A stretch of DNA of 64,000 bases from Balneatrix alpica DSM 16621 (GTDB lineage: Bacteria > Pseudomonadota > Gammaproteobacteria > Pseudomonadales > Balneatricaceae): positions 275,589 to 339,588 of the forward strand of contig NZ_KK211039.1 in NCBI RefSeq assembly GCF_000619885.1. The letters are read 5' to 3'. Positions 16,427-25,245 of the stretch are shown here, piece by piece. Numbering within the stretch: the stretch's first letter is position 1; each line of letters begins with the position of its first letter. The notes beneath the pieces were generated by a model that had not been told where the DNA came from, did not search any database, and was given only the letters and a program-made list of their open reading frames with translations. Position numbers and translations under genes: made by a program.

Positions 16427-18064
16427 TTACATATTGGGGTAGTTAGGCCCACCTGAACCTTCGGGGGTTGTCCAGGTAATGTTTTGTGCCGGATCTTTAA
16501 TATCGCAGGTCTTACAGTGCACGCAGTTTTGCGCGTTAATCTGGAAGCGCTGCTGACCATCATCCTGAGTAACCACTTCATAAACCCCAGCCGGACAGTA
16601 GCGCTGAGCAGGCTCATCATACTTCGCTAGGTTATGCGCAATGGGAATAGAGGCATCGGCTAGCTTCAAGTGGCAGGGCTGATCTTCCTCGTGGTTCGTA
16701 TTGGATAAGAATACCGAAGACAATTTATCAAAGCTCAGCACGCCATCAGGCTTCGGATAGTCAATCTTGCGACACTCACTGGCAGGCTTCAGCTGAGCAT
16801 AGTCTTCATGCTCATCTTTCAGAGTAATCGGCAGCTTACCGTTAAAGATATTCTGGTCGATAAAGTTGAACGCGCCGCCTAAGTAGGGACCAAACTTATG
16901 CAGTGCCGGACCAAAGTTACGCGCCCGATAAAGCTCGTCATAGGCCCAGCTGGATTCAAATGCCGTTGTGAACTCATTCAGCTCACGGCCACCCTCATCG
17001 CCTGCACTCAATACCTGGAACAGCGTTTCTGCTGCAACCATGCCAGACTTCATCGCGGTATGAGTGCCTTTGATCTTGGCAAAGTTAAGGGTGCCAGCAT
17101 CACAGCCAACCAAGAGGCCGCCTGGGAAAGTCATTTTCGGGAGGCTGTTTAGCCCCCCTTTGGTAATCGCCCGCGCGCCATAGGAAACCCGCTTGCCACC
17201 TTGCAGATACTGACTGACCACAGGGTGGTGCTTATAACGCTGGAACTCATCAAAGGGACTGACATGGGGATTGCTGTAGTTGAGATCCACAATCAGACCC
17301 AAGACCACCTGGTTGTTATCAGTGTGGTAGAGGAAGGAACCACCGGAGCACCCCTCAGCGAGCGGCCAACCAGCTGTATGCACCACCAATCCAGGCTGAT
17401 GTTTAGCAGGATCCACATCCCACAGTTCTTTAATACCGATTGCATAATGCTGGGGGGTAGCCTGTTGCGCCAGATTAAAACGCTTAATTAGCTGTTTGCC
17501 CAAGTGTCCACGGCAACCTTCCGCGAAGATGGTATATTTGGCCCGCAGTTCCATACCTGGCATGTAGCTGTCTTTCTGACTGCCATCAGCCGCAACTCCC
17601 ATATCTCCGGTAATCACACCACGTACTACACCGGCTTCATCCAGCAGCAACTCATGGGCGCTGAAACCAGGGAAAATTTCTGCCCCCAGGCCTTCAGCCT
17701 GCTCCGCCAGCCAGCGACAGACATTCCCCAGGCTAACGATGTAATTGCCATGATTCATCATGGTCTTAGGAACAAAGGAGTGGGGTACCTTAATCGCTTT
17801 TTGGGCGTCACGCAGGAAGTAGATTTCGTCATCTTTGACGGGGGTATTCAGGGGGGCGCCCATGTTCTGCCAGTCTGGGAAGAGTTCATCCAGCGCTCGG
17901 CTTTCAATCACAGCACCAGAGAGGATATGGGCACCGACTTCGGAGCCTTTTTCGACCACACAGACACTTAGCTCCTGGCTATTTTGTTGCGCCAGCTGCA
18001 TTAAACGACATGCAGTTGCTAAGCCAGCCGGTCCAGCCCCTACGATGACTACATCAAACTCCAT
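16427..18064 (-). CDS. etfD: Electron-transfer flavoprotein-ubiquinone oxidoreductase
   Basis: This inner-membrane-associated FAD/4Fe-4S enzyme (about 545 residues) passes electrons from reduced ETF to ubiquinone. It has an N-terminal FAD dinucleotide fold (FDVVIVGAGPAGLATACRL) and, near the end, the ferredoxin-like cysteines in NCVHCKTCDIKDP together with an earlier Cys in RYCPAGVYEV; the last residues GGPNYPNM are typical. A GTG 15 bases further upstream is an alternative start; I chose the ATG giving MEFDVVIVGAG. It is divergent from etfBA, which supply its electron donor. Confidence 0.95.
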   Translation of the reverse strand: MEFDVVIVGAGPAGLATACRLMQLAQQNSQELSVCVVEKGSEVGAHILSGAVIESRALDELFPDWQNMGAPLNTPVKDDEIYFLRDAQKAIKVPHSFVPKTMMNHGNYIVSLGNVCRWLAEQAEGLGAEIFPGFSAHELLLDEAGVVRGVITGDMGVAADGSQKDSYMPGMELRAKYTIFAEGCRGHLGKQLIKRFNLAQQATPQHYAIGIKELWDVDPAKHQPGLVVHTAGWPLAEGCSGGSFLYHTDNNQVVLGLIVDLNYSNPHVSPFDEFQRYKHHPVVSQYLQGGKRVSYGARAITKGGLNSLPKMTFPGGLLVGCDAGTLNFAKIKGTHTAMKSGMVAAETLFQVLSAGDEGGRELNEFTTAFESSWAYDELYRARNFGPALHKFGPYLGGAFNFIDQNIFNGKLPITLKDEHEDYAQLKPASECRKIDYPKPDGVLSFDKLSSVFLSNTNHEEDQPCHLKLADASIPIAHNLAKYDEPAQRYCPAGVYEVVTQDDGQQRFQINAQNCVHCKTCDIKDPAQNITWTTPEGSGGPNYPNM

Positions 18065-18390
18065 TGATTCACGTTCCACGGTTCGCCCTCCGGTCTCTGT
18101 TATTTTGTCACTGCTGATTGTCAGCTTTTTATAGTTAGCTATCGCTTTGACTAGCGGATTCCAGTGTAGTGGGGAATCAGAGCCAACGCACGGAGCTAAT
18201 GCTAGGGGTTTTCCCTAGGTTTTGCCAGCTAATATACTAATTATTAGATTAATAACAAGGAATAAATGTTTACGTAAACGTAAGCTTTGGCTAGTATCGA
18301 ACAAGTCATGCAGTTTGACTGCTCAATGCCTACTGCAGGCATCCTTTTCGAGCACCGCCTGGCGCTCCGGGCATAACAGAGGAAATGTCT
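18065..18390. other. Divergent promoter region etfD/etfBA
   Basis: The gap is AT-rich in its right half. It holds the palindromic element at 18269-18284 and a CTAGGG-N5-CCCTAG inverted repeat at 18202-18218. No gene is seen. Confidence 0.5.
18269..18284. promoter_or_regulatory. LiuR-like operator candidate
   Basis: TTTACGTAAACGTAAG contains the perfect 12-bp palindrome GTTTACGTAAAC (18268-18279). It resembles the MerR-type LiuR site described for branched-chain amino acid and fatty acid genes, whose regulon often includes ETF genes. The assignment is from memory. Confidence 0.5.
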
Positions 18391-19140
18391 ATGAAAGTTC
18401 TCGTCGCGGTGAAGCGGGTCATAGATTACAACGTGAAGGTACGGGTCAAAGCCGACCACAGCGATGTCGATCTGGCCAACGTCAAAATGGCCTTAAACCC
18501 CTTCTGTGAAATTGCCGTTGAAGAAGCGGTGCGCCTGAAAGAAAAAGGCGTTGCCTCAGAAGTTGTTGTCGTCAGCATCGGTCCCAAAGCTGTACAGGAG
18601 CAGTTGCGCACAGCCTTGGCCTTAGGGGCAGACCGTGCGATCCAGGTTGAGACAGAACAAAGCCCAGAACCCCTGGGGGTAGCCAAGGTGCTGCATAAGT
18701 TAGTTGAACAAGAGCAACCCGGGCTGATTATCCTCGGCAAACAGTCGATTGATGGCGACAACAACCAAACCGGCCAGATGCTGGCGGCGTTGGCAAATCT
18801 GCCTCAGGCTACGTTTGCTTCAGAAGTGGTAGTCGAAGCAGAGCAGGTGAAGGTCACCCGGGAAGTAGATGGCGGGCTGCAAACCCTGGCCCTGCAGTTG
18901 CCAGCAGTCATTACCACCGATTTACGCCTAAACGAGCCTCGTTATGCTTCTCTGCCAAATATTATGAAAGCAAAGAAGAAACCATTAGAGGTGGTAAATC
19001 CTGCTGACCTGGGTGTGGATCTCAGCCCCCGTATCCGCCAATTAAAAGTCACTCCGCCAGCCGAGCGCCAGGGTGGGGTGAAGGTAGCGAACGTAGCTGA
19101 GCTAGTCGATAAACTGAAAAACGAAGCAAAGGTGCTGTGA
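18391..19140 (+). CDS. etfB: Electron-transfer flavoprotein beta subunit
   Basis: This 249-residue subunit binds AMP in the ETF heterodimer, which collects electrons from acyl-CoA and other dehydrogenases. It shows the family start [33 protein letters not shown] and the signature [31 protein letters not shown]. An ATG at 18385 is only two bases after AGAGGA; ATG 18391 has better spacing and gives the family length. The stop overlaps the etfA start (TGATG). Confidence 0.95.
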   Translation: MKVLVAVKRVIDYNVKVRVKADHSDVDLANVKMALNPFCEIAVEEAVRLKEKGVASEVVVVSIGPKAVQEQLRTALALGADRAIQVETEQSPEPLGVAKVLHKLVEQEQPGLIILGKQSIDGDNNQTGQMLAALANLPQATFASEVVVEAEQVKVTREVDGGLQTLALQLPAVITTDLRLNEPRYASLPNIMKAKKKPLEVVNPADLGVDLSPRIRQLKVTPPAERQGGVKVANVAELVDKLKNEAKVL

Positions 19141-20069
19141 TGCGTACACTGGTTATTGCGGAACATGATAACGCGAGCCTGAAGGCAGCCACTCTAAACA
19201 CCCTGGCCGCTGCAGCACAGCTGGGGGCCGACGTGGATGTACTGGTTGCCGGTCATCAGTGCCAGGCAGTCGCAGAAGCAGCAGCTAGCATTGCCGGAGT
19301 CAGTAAAGTGCTGCTGTTGGATCAGCCTGCCCTGGCTCACCAACTGGCAGAGCCCTTGGCGGCAGCCGTGTTAAGTCAAGCGCAGGGCTACAGCCATATT
19401 CTCGCCTGCAGCACTACCACAGGGAAAAACTTCCTACCCCGGGTAGCAGCGCTACTTGATGTGGGACAGTTGTCCGATATTACCAAGGTGATTAGCGCAG
19501 ATACCTTTGAACGTCCGATCTATGCAGGCAATGCGATTGCCACCGTACAGAGCCTGGATGAAATCAAAGTGATTAGTGTGCGCAGCACCGCTTTTGATGC
19601 CGTAGCAGCAGAGGGTGGCCAGGCCACCATTGAGACAGTCAATGCTGAGCTGCCGGCCGCTCAATCCAGCTTTGTGAATGAAAGCCTAGCGGTTTCGGAT
19701 CGTCCGGAGCTGACCGCCGCCAATATCATCATTTCAGGTGGTCGGGGTATGCAAAATGGCGATAACTTCGACATGCTCTATCGCATTGCCGATAAGTTGG
19801 GAGCGGCTGTAGGTGCTTCCCGTGCTGCCGTCGATGCCGGTTTTGTACCCAACGACATGCAAGTGGGTCAGACGGGTAAAATCGTCGCGCCACAGCTGTA
19901 TATTGCCGTCGGGATCTCCGGTGCTATTCAGCATCTAGCGGGGATGAAAGACTCGAAAGTGATTGTGGCCATCAACAAAGATGAAGAAGCCCCCATCTTC
20001 CAGGTGGCGGATTATGGTCTGGTGGCAGACCTGTTCCAAGCACTGCCGGAGCTGGAAGGCTCACTCTAA
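19140..20069 (+). CDS. etfA: Electron-transfer flavoprotein alpha subunit
   Basis: This 309-residue FAD-binding subunit of ETF has the C-terminal FAD signature running from VGASRAAVDAGFVPNDMQVG to LYIAVGISGAIQHLAGM and VAINKDEEAPIFQVADYG. It overlaps etfB by one base, indicating translational coupling. A strong terminator follows. Confidence 0.95.
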   Translation: MRTLVIAEHDNASLKAATLNTLAAAAQLGADVDVLVAGHQCQAVAEAAASIAGVSKVLLLDQPALAHQLAEPLAAAVLSQAQGYSHILACSTTTGKNFLPRVAALLDVGQLSDITKVISADTFERPIYAGNAIATVQSLDEIKVISVRSTAFDAVAAEGGQATIETVNAELPAAQSSFVNESLAVSDRPELTAANIIISGGRGMQNGDNFDMLYRIADKLGAAVGASRAAVDAGFVPNDMQVGQTGKIVAPQLYIAVGISGAIQHLAGMKDSKVIVAINKDEEAPIFQVADYGLVADLFQALPELEGSL

Positions 20070-20082
20070 GCCTTATCAATTT

Positions 20083-20106
20083 ACGCCCCGCTTAGCGGGG
20101 CGTTTT
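20083..20106 (+). terminator. Intrinsic terminator after etfA
   Basis: ACGCCCCGC-TTA-GCGGGGCGT is followed by TTT. It may act on both strands for the convergent gene at 20124. Confidence 0.88.
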
Positions 20107-20123
20107 CATAACTGCAGAAACCT

Positions 20124-20444
20124 TTAACGCTTGGTTTTCACATCCAGATAATCACGCTGTATGCAGGTTTCCAGTGCATTCATCGCAGCCACTAATTCAT
20201 CAAAGGTTTCACGCTGAATTTTTAGCTGAGCAATCTGCTCCCGCGAGGGCAACTCATCACCTGCCAAGGCAGCAATATCAAACAGCTCCTTAACATAGGC
20301 CGCCCGTGCCCGGGCGATAAGCTTCAGCAATGGAGCCAGGTCATCCAGGCTGAGTTCCGGAATCTGCGGATTAATAATGGCTCGATTGAGGTCACGCCGG
20401 TGTTTTTCTAGCTCAAGGAGCAGTCTGTTATTGTCGATGGGCAT
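20124..20444 (-). CDS. Conserved hypothetical helical protein
   Basis: This is a soluble, charged 106-residue protein that is almost entirely helical, with likely coiled coil from LLLELEKHRRDLNRAI to the end (REQIAQLKIQRETFDELVAAM). I do not recognise the family. TAAGGAAATATC precedes its ATG. It lies 63 bases downstream of the MscS channel gene on the same strand and may share its transcript. Confidence 0.6.
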   Translation of the reverse strand: MPIDNNRLLLELEKHRRDLNRAIINPQIPELSLDDLAPLLKLIARARAAYVKELFDIAALAGDELPSREQIAQLKIQRETFDELVAAMNALETCIQRDYLDVKTKR

Positions 20445-20507
20445 GATATTTCCTTAATTATCAAACTCGTACCTGATCTGTAGCGAAGATAAGCGAACTT
20501 TTCCAGT

Positions 20508-22562
20508 CTAGTCTGCTGCTTCCTGTCCTTCTGCAGCAGGCTCTCGGTGTAACCATAGCTCACGTTGCGGTAAAGGAATACGAATACCATGGCGGCGTAG
20601 GGAGGACTCCAGTTCCCAGGTATAGGAAGCATTCACCTGACCGGGGCGCTTTACCCCCTCGGGAGTGAGCCACACAATCAACTTAAACTCCATGCCATAC
20701 TCACCAAAACCGGTCATCCACACCTGCGGATGGCGACCCGGGTGATTGCGCAGGGTGAAACTGACCGCTTCCGCTGCCTCCAGGCCTGCCTGACGCACCC
20801 GCTCTTTATCCTCCCCATAGGCTACCCGGAAGGGCACCAGAATACGGCGTTGCTCGTCATTCATAGTCCAGTTGGTGACGCGACCATTCACAAACTCCGA
20901 GTTAGGGATAACGATATCGACGTTGTCGTTGGTGGTAACCACCGTACTGCGAATATTGATCTGCTTGACCTCTCCGGTCACCCCAGACTCCAGCTCAACG
21001 TAATCTCCCACCTTGAGGCTGCGCTCAAACAGCAGAATCATGCCAGCAATAAAGTTGCTGACCATGGCTTGTAAGCCAAAACCGATACCGATACTGAGGG
21101 CGGAAGCAACCAGCGCCAGATTCGACAAATCCAGACCTAAACTGGAAAGAGCAACGAAGGTGCCAAAGAGCATAATGGCATGATGTAGCACCTTACCCAG
21201 GGTATACATGGAGGCCTGGTTGACATTGGGACGATGCCCCCAGAATCGCGCCAGGGCACGTTGTGGTAACTTGGCCAGATGCCAGGTCAGCAGCAAGATA
21301 AGGAGGACACGCAGCACCCCAAAGGGGGTCACCGGGGTTTCATTAATGGAAAATAAACTGGCCGAAAACCAGGCATATACCAACGCAGCTGCGACCTTCA
21401 GGCCACTCCAAAAGCGCTGTAACTGACCATTAAAGCCCTGCTGTTCGGCGGTAATCCAACCTTCCACCATACGAATCAGCAGCTCTGCATCCATCCGGCT
21501 GGCTTCGAGCGCGGCCAAACGCTCCAAGCGTTTCAGCGTCTGATTATCTGCGCCGGCTTGGCGCAACAGGGTATTCCAGCGCACCAGTTCAGCACCGAGT
21601 TTGCGATTTTCTTCTTTTAGCTGATCTTTTAACGCTGCCATTGTTTCCACGTTGGCAGGGGGCTGCTGAAAATACAGCAGCATCAGCTGAGTCTGGAGTC
21701 GACGATGCTCGATCGCTGCCAACTCCATCTCTACATTGGCGAGGGCTAACTCGCCCTGCATGCCATTCTGACTCGGGCGTGTGAGCAGTTTTTGCAGCTG
21801 CTTGCGGGCCTGCTGCTCTTCCTGCTGCCAGCGCTGTAACTGGCGCTGCCAGTTTTGTTGCTCGTCATCTCCCACCACTACATTAGGCAGTGCGGCTTCC
21901 AACCCCTTTTGCAATCCCTGCAGACGCTGCTGCTCAACCTCGAATTGCTGCTTAAGGTGTAACGCCCGCAGGGCCAAGGATTCCACTTCGAAGCGCGCAC
22001 TGACTAACATCAGTCCCTGACTTAAGCGTTCGCTGGATTCATCTTCCAGACTCAAGTAAGCCGCTTTGTCCGTCTCCAGCTTCTTGCGGGCGTTTTTCTC
22101 TTGGCTTTGGATGCGCTGCCATTGCTCCTTTAAATTACTCAGGCGTTGCTGCGAATCGACTGCCAACTGATGCAGTGCCAGTAGCTCCGCCATGCTATAG
22201 CGGTTGCGCGGTTCGGGCAGGGGAGGAGAGGCCTCAGGAACACTGTGCTGCAGTAACTGCCGGTAAAACCCCAACGCCGCCAAAGCATTGTCCAGCAGAC
22301 CCAAACGGTGCTGATCCCCGGTTTGGATTAACGGCTCCCGCAAACTACTTAACTGTTCTTTAAAGCGTTCAAGACGCTGACTTTGTTGCTCCGGCTTATG
22401 CACGAAGTATTCCCACCAGTCTGCTTTTAACTGGCTGGGGTGGGGGAGGCTGTATTCCACCGCCGGTGCTTTTAACGCGGTTGGTAAAACGTTGGCACTC
22501 TGCCCGATAAGAGGCAGGGATAAGCTAGTAATGAAGACAAAAAACTGACAAAAACGGCGCAT
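20508..22562 (-). CDS. MscS/MscK-family mechanosensitive channel
   Basis: This protein of about 684 residues has a Sec-type signal peptide (MRRFCQFFVFITSLSLPLIGQSA), a long periplasmic region rich in coiled coil (roughly residues 70-390), several membrane segments and a C-terminal MscS core: LALVASALSIGIGFGLQAMVSN (pore helix) followed by GDYVELESGVTGEVKQINIRSTVVTTNDNVDIVIPNSEF. It should open on membrane tension during hypo-osmotic shock. An upstream in-frame start would bury the signal peptide; GGAAGAT before the ATG at 22562 settles the start. Compared with full MscK it is shorter and has fewer membrane segments. Confidence 0.85.
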   Translation of the reverse strand: MRRFCQFFVFITSLSLPLIGQSANVLPTALKAPAVEYSLPHPSQLKADWWEYFVHKPEQQSQRLERFKEQLSSLREPLIQTGDQHRLGLLDNALAALGFYRQLLQHSVPEASPPLPEPRNRYSMAELLALHQLAVDSQQRLSNLKEQWQRIQSQEKNARKKLETDKAAYLSLEDESSERLSQGLMLVSARFEVESLALRALHLKQQFEVEQQRLQGLQKGLEAALPNVVVGDDEQQNWQRQLQRWQQEEQQARKQLQKLLTRPSQNGMQGELALANVEMELAAIEHRRLQTQLMLLYFQQPPANVETMAALKDQLKEENRKLGAELVRWNTLLRQAGADNQTLKRLERLAALEASRMDAELLIRMVEGWITAEQQGFNGQLQRFWSGLKVAAALVYAWFSASLFSINETPVTPFGVLRVLLILLLTWHLAKLPQRALARFWGHRPNVNQASMYTLGKVLHHAIMLFGTFVALSSLGLDLSNLALVASALSIGIGFGLQAMVSNFIAGMILLFERSLKVGDYVELESGVTGEVKQINIRSTVVTTNDNVDIVIPNSEFVNGRVTNWTMNDEQRRILVPFRVAYGEDKERVRQAGLEAAEAVSFTLRNHPGRHPQVWMTGFGEYGMEFKLIVWLTPEGVKRPGQVNASYTWELESSLRRHGIRIPLPQRELWLHREPAAEGQEAAD

Positions 22563-23148
22563 GCTGATCTTCCAACAGAAGTGGGCCAAGCTTAGCCAAA
22601 AGGCTGCTATTCGTCTCGCTTTGTTCAAGGGTAATGATGACAAAAAGATGGCGGCATCTACAGGGTTGTCCACCTGGCTGTTTGCTAGTGCTATGCGCTA
22701 CTGAATTTTCACCAAGATGTCTATAGAGACGGCTAAAAATATAAGGATTGCGCCACAAGATACGCTAACTATTTGATTTATTTAGACGGATAACATCTGA
22801 TCAAAAAATAATCAATCTAACTAAAGCTGCCATTTCTGTGTCCTCAACTAGGCTATTCGCCAGGGTGTCCACAAGGTTATCCACACGATTTTTGGATAAG
22901 GCGTGCCAGCCCAATAGCGACGGGCATTGGCAGCAATGGGGATAAAAGTGGCATAGTTTTTGAGATTTTTACCGCGCCTGCAGCCTACCCAACAAGTCGA
23001 GGATGGTCTTTTATGCAAGTAAAAATAACAAAAAAAATTCTTGTCCCGTCACAAAAACTAGCGATAAAAAAGCGGCCATCGGGCCGCCAGACATACTAAA
23101 GGGAATCTCCATTGGTGACAGTCACTACAACCTCATTATTGGCCAAGA
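22563..23148. other. 586-base gap, AT-rich, with DnaA-box-like sites
   Basis: I find no convincing gene. It contains a perfect DnaA box (TTATCCACA, 22877-22885), a related GTGTCCACA 12 bases upstream (22865-22873) and the terminator of the malate synthase gene. The rest is the presumed promoter region of the leftward channel gene. Confidence 0.5.
23066..23087 (-). terminator. Intrinsic terminator of malate synthase gene
   Basis: On the minus strand, GCGGCC-CGAT-GGCCGC is followed by TTTTTT. It lies about 60 bases past the stop codon. Confidence 0.85.
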
Positions 23149-24771
23149 TCAGCCCACTTGGCTCCCGCTATTAGCGTTTTGCTCAGCTATGGGGGCAGGC
23201 CACAGGCTGGTAGAGAGCTGACTGGCAAGCAAACGCTGCTGTAACCAGCTAGCTGCCTGCCGTAACTGGCTCGGTTGCCACCCGTAACGATCTGCCCAGG
23301 ACGCTAGCAATACTTGTTCTTCCGCTAGCCACTGGCGTAATAGCGGGTGGCTCAGGCAGCGACCATCGGCTAACAGCGCCTGATGCCTGAGCCAATGCCA
23401 GACACAAGCACTGGCAATTTCGGCACTGGCAGCCTCTTCCAGTTGTTGTTGGTATTGCCATACCCCTTGGCCACTTAACCAATGGGTTAGGTAGCCCAAC
23501 GCGATACGTAAACAGTGACGTACACCCGCCTCCGTCCGTTTGCCCTCACATTGATTAAGCAAATCCTTGGCGGCGATAGGTTCATCCTGCTCCCGCCATA
23601 CCCGCAGTTGATTCGGTTGGCCCGCCAAGTGCAGCTGATACAAGGCCTTGACCGGTGCAATTAAATGAGGGCTCGCCACCCAGGTACCATCATGGCCGTA
23701 GTCAATCTCCCGGCGCTTCTCCTGCTCTAATGCCTTGGGTAACTCAGTCAGCTCCGCAGGGGCTAGCCAACTGGCAATACCACCCAGCGCCAGGGCACCG
23801 CGCTTATGGCAGGTACGAATTAACAAGCGCGAATAGGCATCCAGGAAAGCCTGATTCATGTTTACCACCTGAGGATCTGGCAATAGACGCTCGCCATCTT
23901 CTGCGTGGGTTTTGATATAGCTATGAATATAGTCCCAGCGCCCCCAACTCAGGGCGACGACGTGATGGCGCAGACAGTAAAGGATTTCATCCATCTGTAA
24001 GGCTGCGGATAAGCTCTCAATCAAGACACTGACCTTGATACTGCCCCGTGGAAGCAGATAAAAGTCTTCGGCAAACGCCAGCACCTCAGCCCACCATGCC
24101 GCTTCTTGATAACTCTCCAGTTTGGGCAGATAAAAGCCAAGGCTTGCCTCCCGCAACTGCGCTAGATGAGGCACCACACAGAGAGCAAAATCAAACAATG
24201 ACGCCGACACGACCTCGTTAGCGACCAGGTTAGCTTGCTCCAAACAAAGCCTCTGAGTTAGGTGTAACCCTCGAACACGCACCTGCACAGAATAGCTGTG
24301 CGGCTGTTGCAAGTGTTGCCGTAATCCTTGATGCGCTTTTTGCAGCGCCTTGGCTGTTGGACAGAAGCTATCCTCAAAATCGACGATCAGTGAATCTGGC
24401 GCGGCCTTGGCAACCTCCGTTTCCAGTAGTTGATCTGCAGCCAGTAACCATTCGACCTGCCTGGATTGCAGTCGTGCAGGAATAGCCGCAATGCGCCAGC
24501 TGTTATCTTCACGGATTGCCCGGCCTAACTCACAGAAGTCCGGCCGGGCACCCTGACGGTAGTTGGCCTGACGAAGCTCACGGGCCTTAAGTAGCTGTTG
24601 GCGCCCACTTTCAAAACGCTTTAATAGTGCTAACAGGAAAGGGCAGGCCTGCTGCAACGGCAACCAGCTGTCCATATCATGATGATGACCATGCTGTGCT
24701 GAAAGCGGAGGTTGTAGGGAGCTGGGTAGCTGCTGCGGCACTGGCGCAACAGAAGTAGCAAGTGGTGGCAT
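23149..24771 (-). CDS. aceB: Malate synthase A, divergent
   Basis: The 540-residue protein follows malate synthase A along its length: DSLIVDFEDSFCPT, EAAWWAEVLAFAEDFYLLPRG with SIKVSVLIES (catalytic Arg and metal Glu), GRWDYIHSYIKT (metal Asp), RLLIRTCHKRGALALGG and GHDGTW. The enzyme joins glyoxylate and acetyl-CoA to malate. However, the family block GCVPI...MEDAATAEISR reads VWQYQ...LEEAASAEIAS, so the catalytic base Asp (447 in E. coli) is Glu, and the GLNCGRWDYIF signature reads ALSWGRWDYIH. Activity is therefore uncertain. No isocitrate lyase is in the window. The ATG at 24771 has GAGG 6 bases upstream. Confidence 0.8.
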   Translation of the reverse strand: MPPLATSVAPVPQQLPSSLQPPLSAQHGHHHDMDSWLPLQQACPFLLALLKRFESGRQQLLKARELRQANYRQGARPDFCELGRAIREDNSWRIAAIPARLQSRQVEWLLAADQLLETEVAKAAPDSLIVDFEDSFCPTAKALQKAHQGLRQHLQQPHSYSVQVRVRGLHLTQRLCLEQANLVANEVVSASLFDFALCVVPHLAQLREASLGFYLPKLESYQEAAWWAEVLAFAEDFYLLPRGSIKVSVLIESLSAALQMDEILYCLRHHVVALSWGRWDYIHSYIKTHAEDGERLLPDPQVVNMNQAFLDAYSRLLIRTCHKRGALALGGIASWLAPAELTELPKALEQEKRREIDYGHDGTWVASPHLIAPVKALYQLHLAGQPNQLRVWREQDEPIAAKDLLNQCEGKRTEAGVRHCLRIALGYLTHWLSGQGVWQYQQQLEEAASAEIASACVWHWLRHQALLADGRCLSHPLLRQWLAEEQVLLASWADRYGWQPSQLRQAASWLQQRLLASQLSTSLWPAPIAEQNANSGSQVG

Positions 24772-25245
24772 AAAGCACCTCGGCAGCAAGATTCATATTC
24801 ATTCATAGAGCCAACACCAAGGATAGGGTGCAGCCTTAGGCTGAGCAGAAGAAGCCGGGTGAGCATCCACCATGAGCAGCAGGGATCACCTGCAGGAGTC
24901 ATGGGGTAGCAGCCTGATGAAGCTATATTGGGCAGGAGGATGAGAGGGGTCAAGGCGAGTCCACAGATGTAATATTTTTACATGCTGCATCGCAAAATAA
25001 GAGGGTGTAAATTTACCGCAAAACAGTCCGCACAAAAATCATAACAACTTGATATATAAGAATAAAAATATAGTGATTAATCATGCTGCACTTGCACTGA
25101 TTAATTTTCTTATTCTTTTACAAGCGCATCTTGTCATCTCAAAATGCCAAAAAAGTCTAAAAGAAAAAGCTAACAAAATCAGGTAAATAGCCACCAAAAC
25201 TCCATTTGGTGGCTTTGTGTTTATTCTGTGACGGGATAGGTCACC
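24772..25245. other. 474-base AT-rich gap upstream of aceB
   Basis: No gene is evident. It holds the palindrome TGATTAATCA (25074-25083) with a partial copy TGATTAAT 24 bases further (25098-25105), and a terminator hairpin at its right end. It should include the aceB promoter on the minus strand. Confidence 0.45.
25189..25222. terminator. Intrinsic terminator downstream of roxA
   Basis: The 10-bp perfect stem AGCCACCAAA / TTTGGTGGCT has a 6-base loop. It lies about 32 bases past the roxA stop. The T-rich flank is on the plus strand, so minus-strand efficiency is uncertain. Confidence 0.65.

Noticed and set aside
22865-22885. Chromosomal origin suggested by DnaA boxes
   Set aside because: There are only two boxes, no DNA-unwinding array, and none of the usual origin neighbours (dnaA, dnaN, gidA, parAB).
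23003-23221. 72-residue plus-strand frame in the gap before malate synthase
   Set aside because: It runs through the malate synthase terminator hairpin and into that gene's 3' end, and has no recognisable domain or ribosome-binding site.
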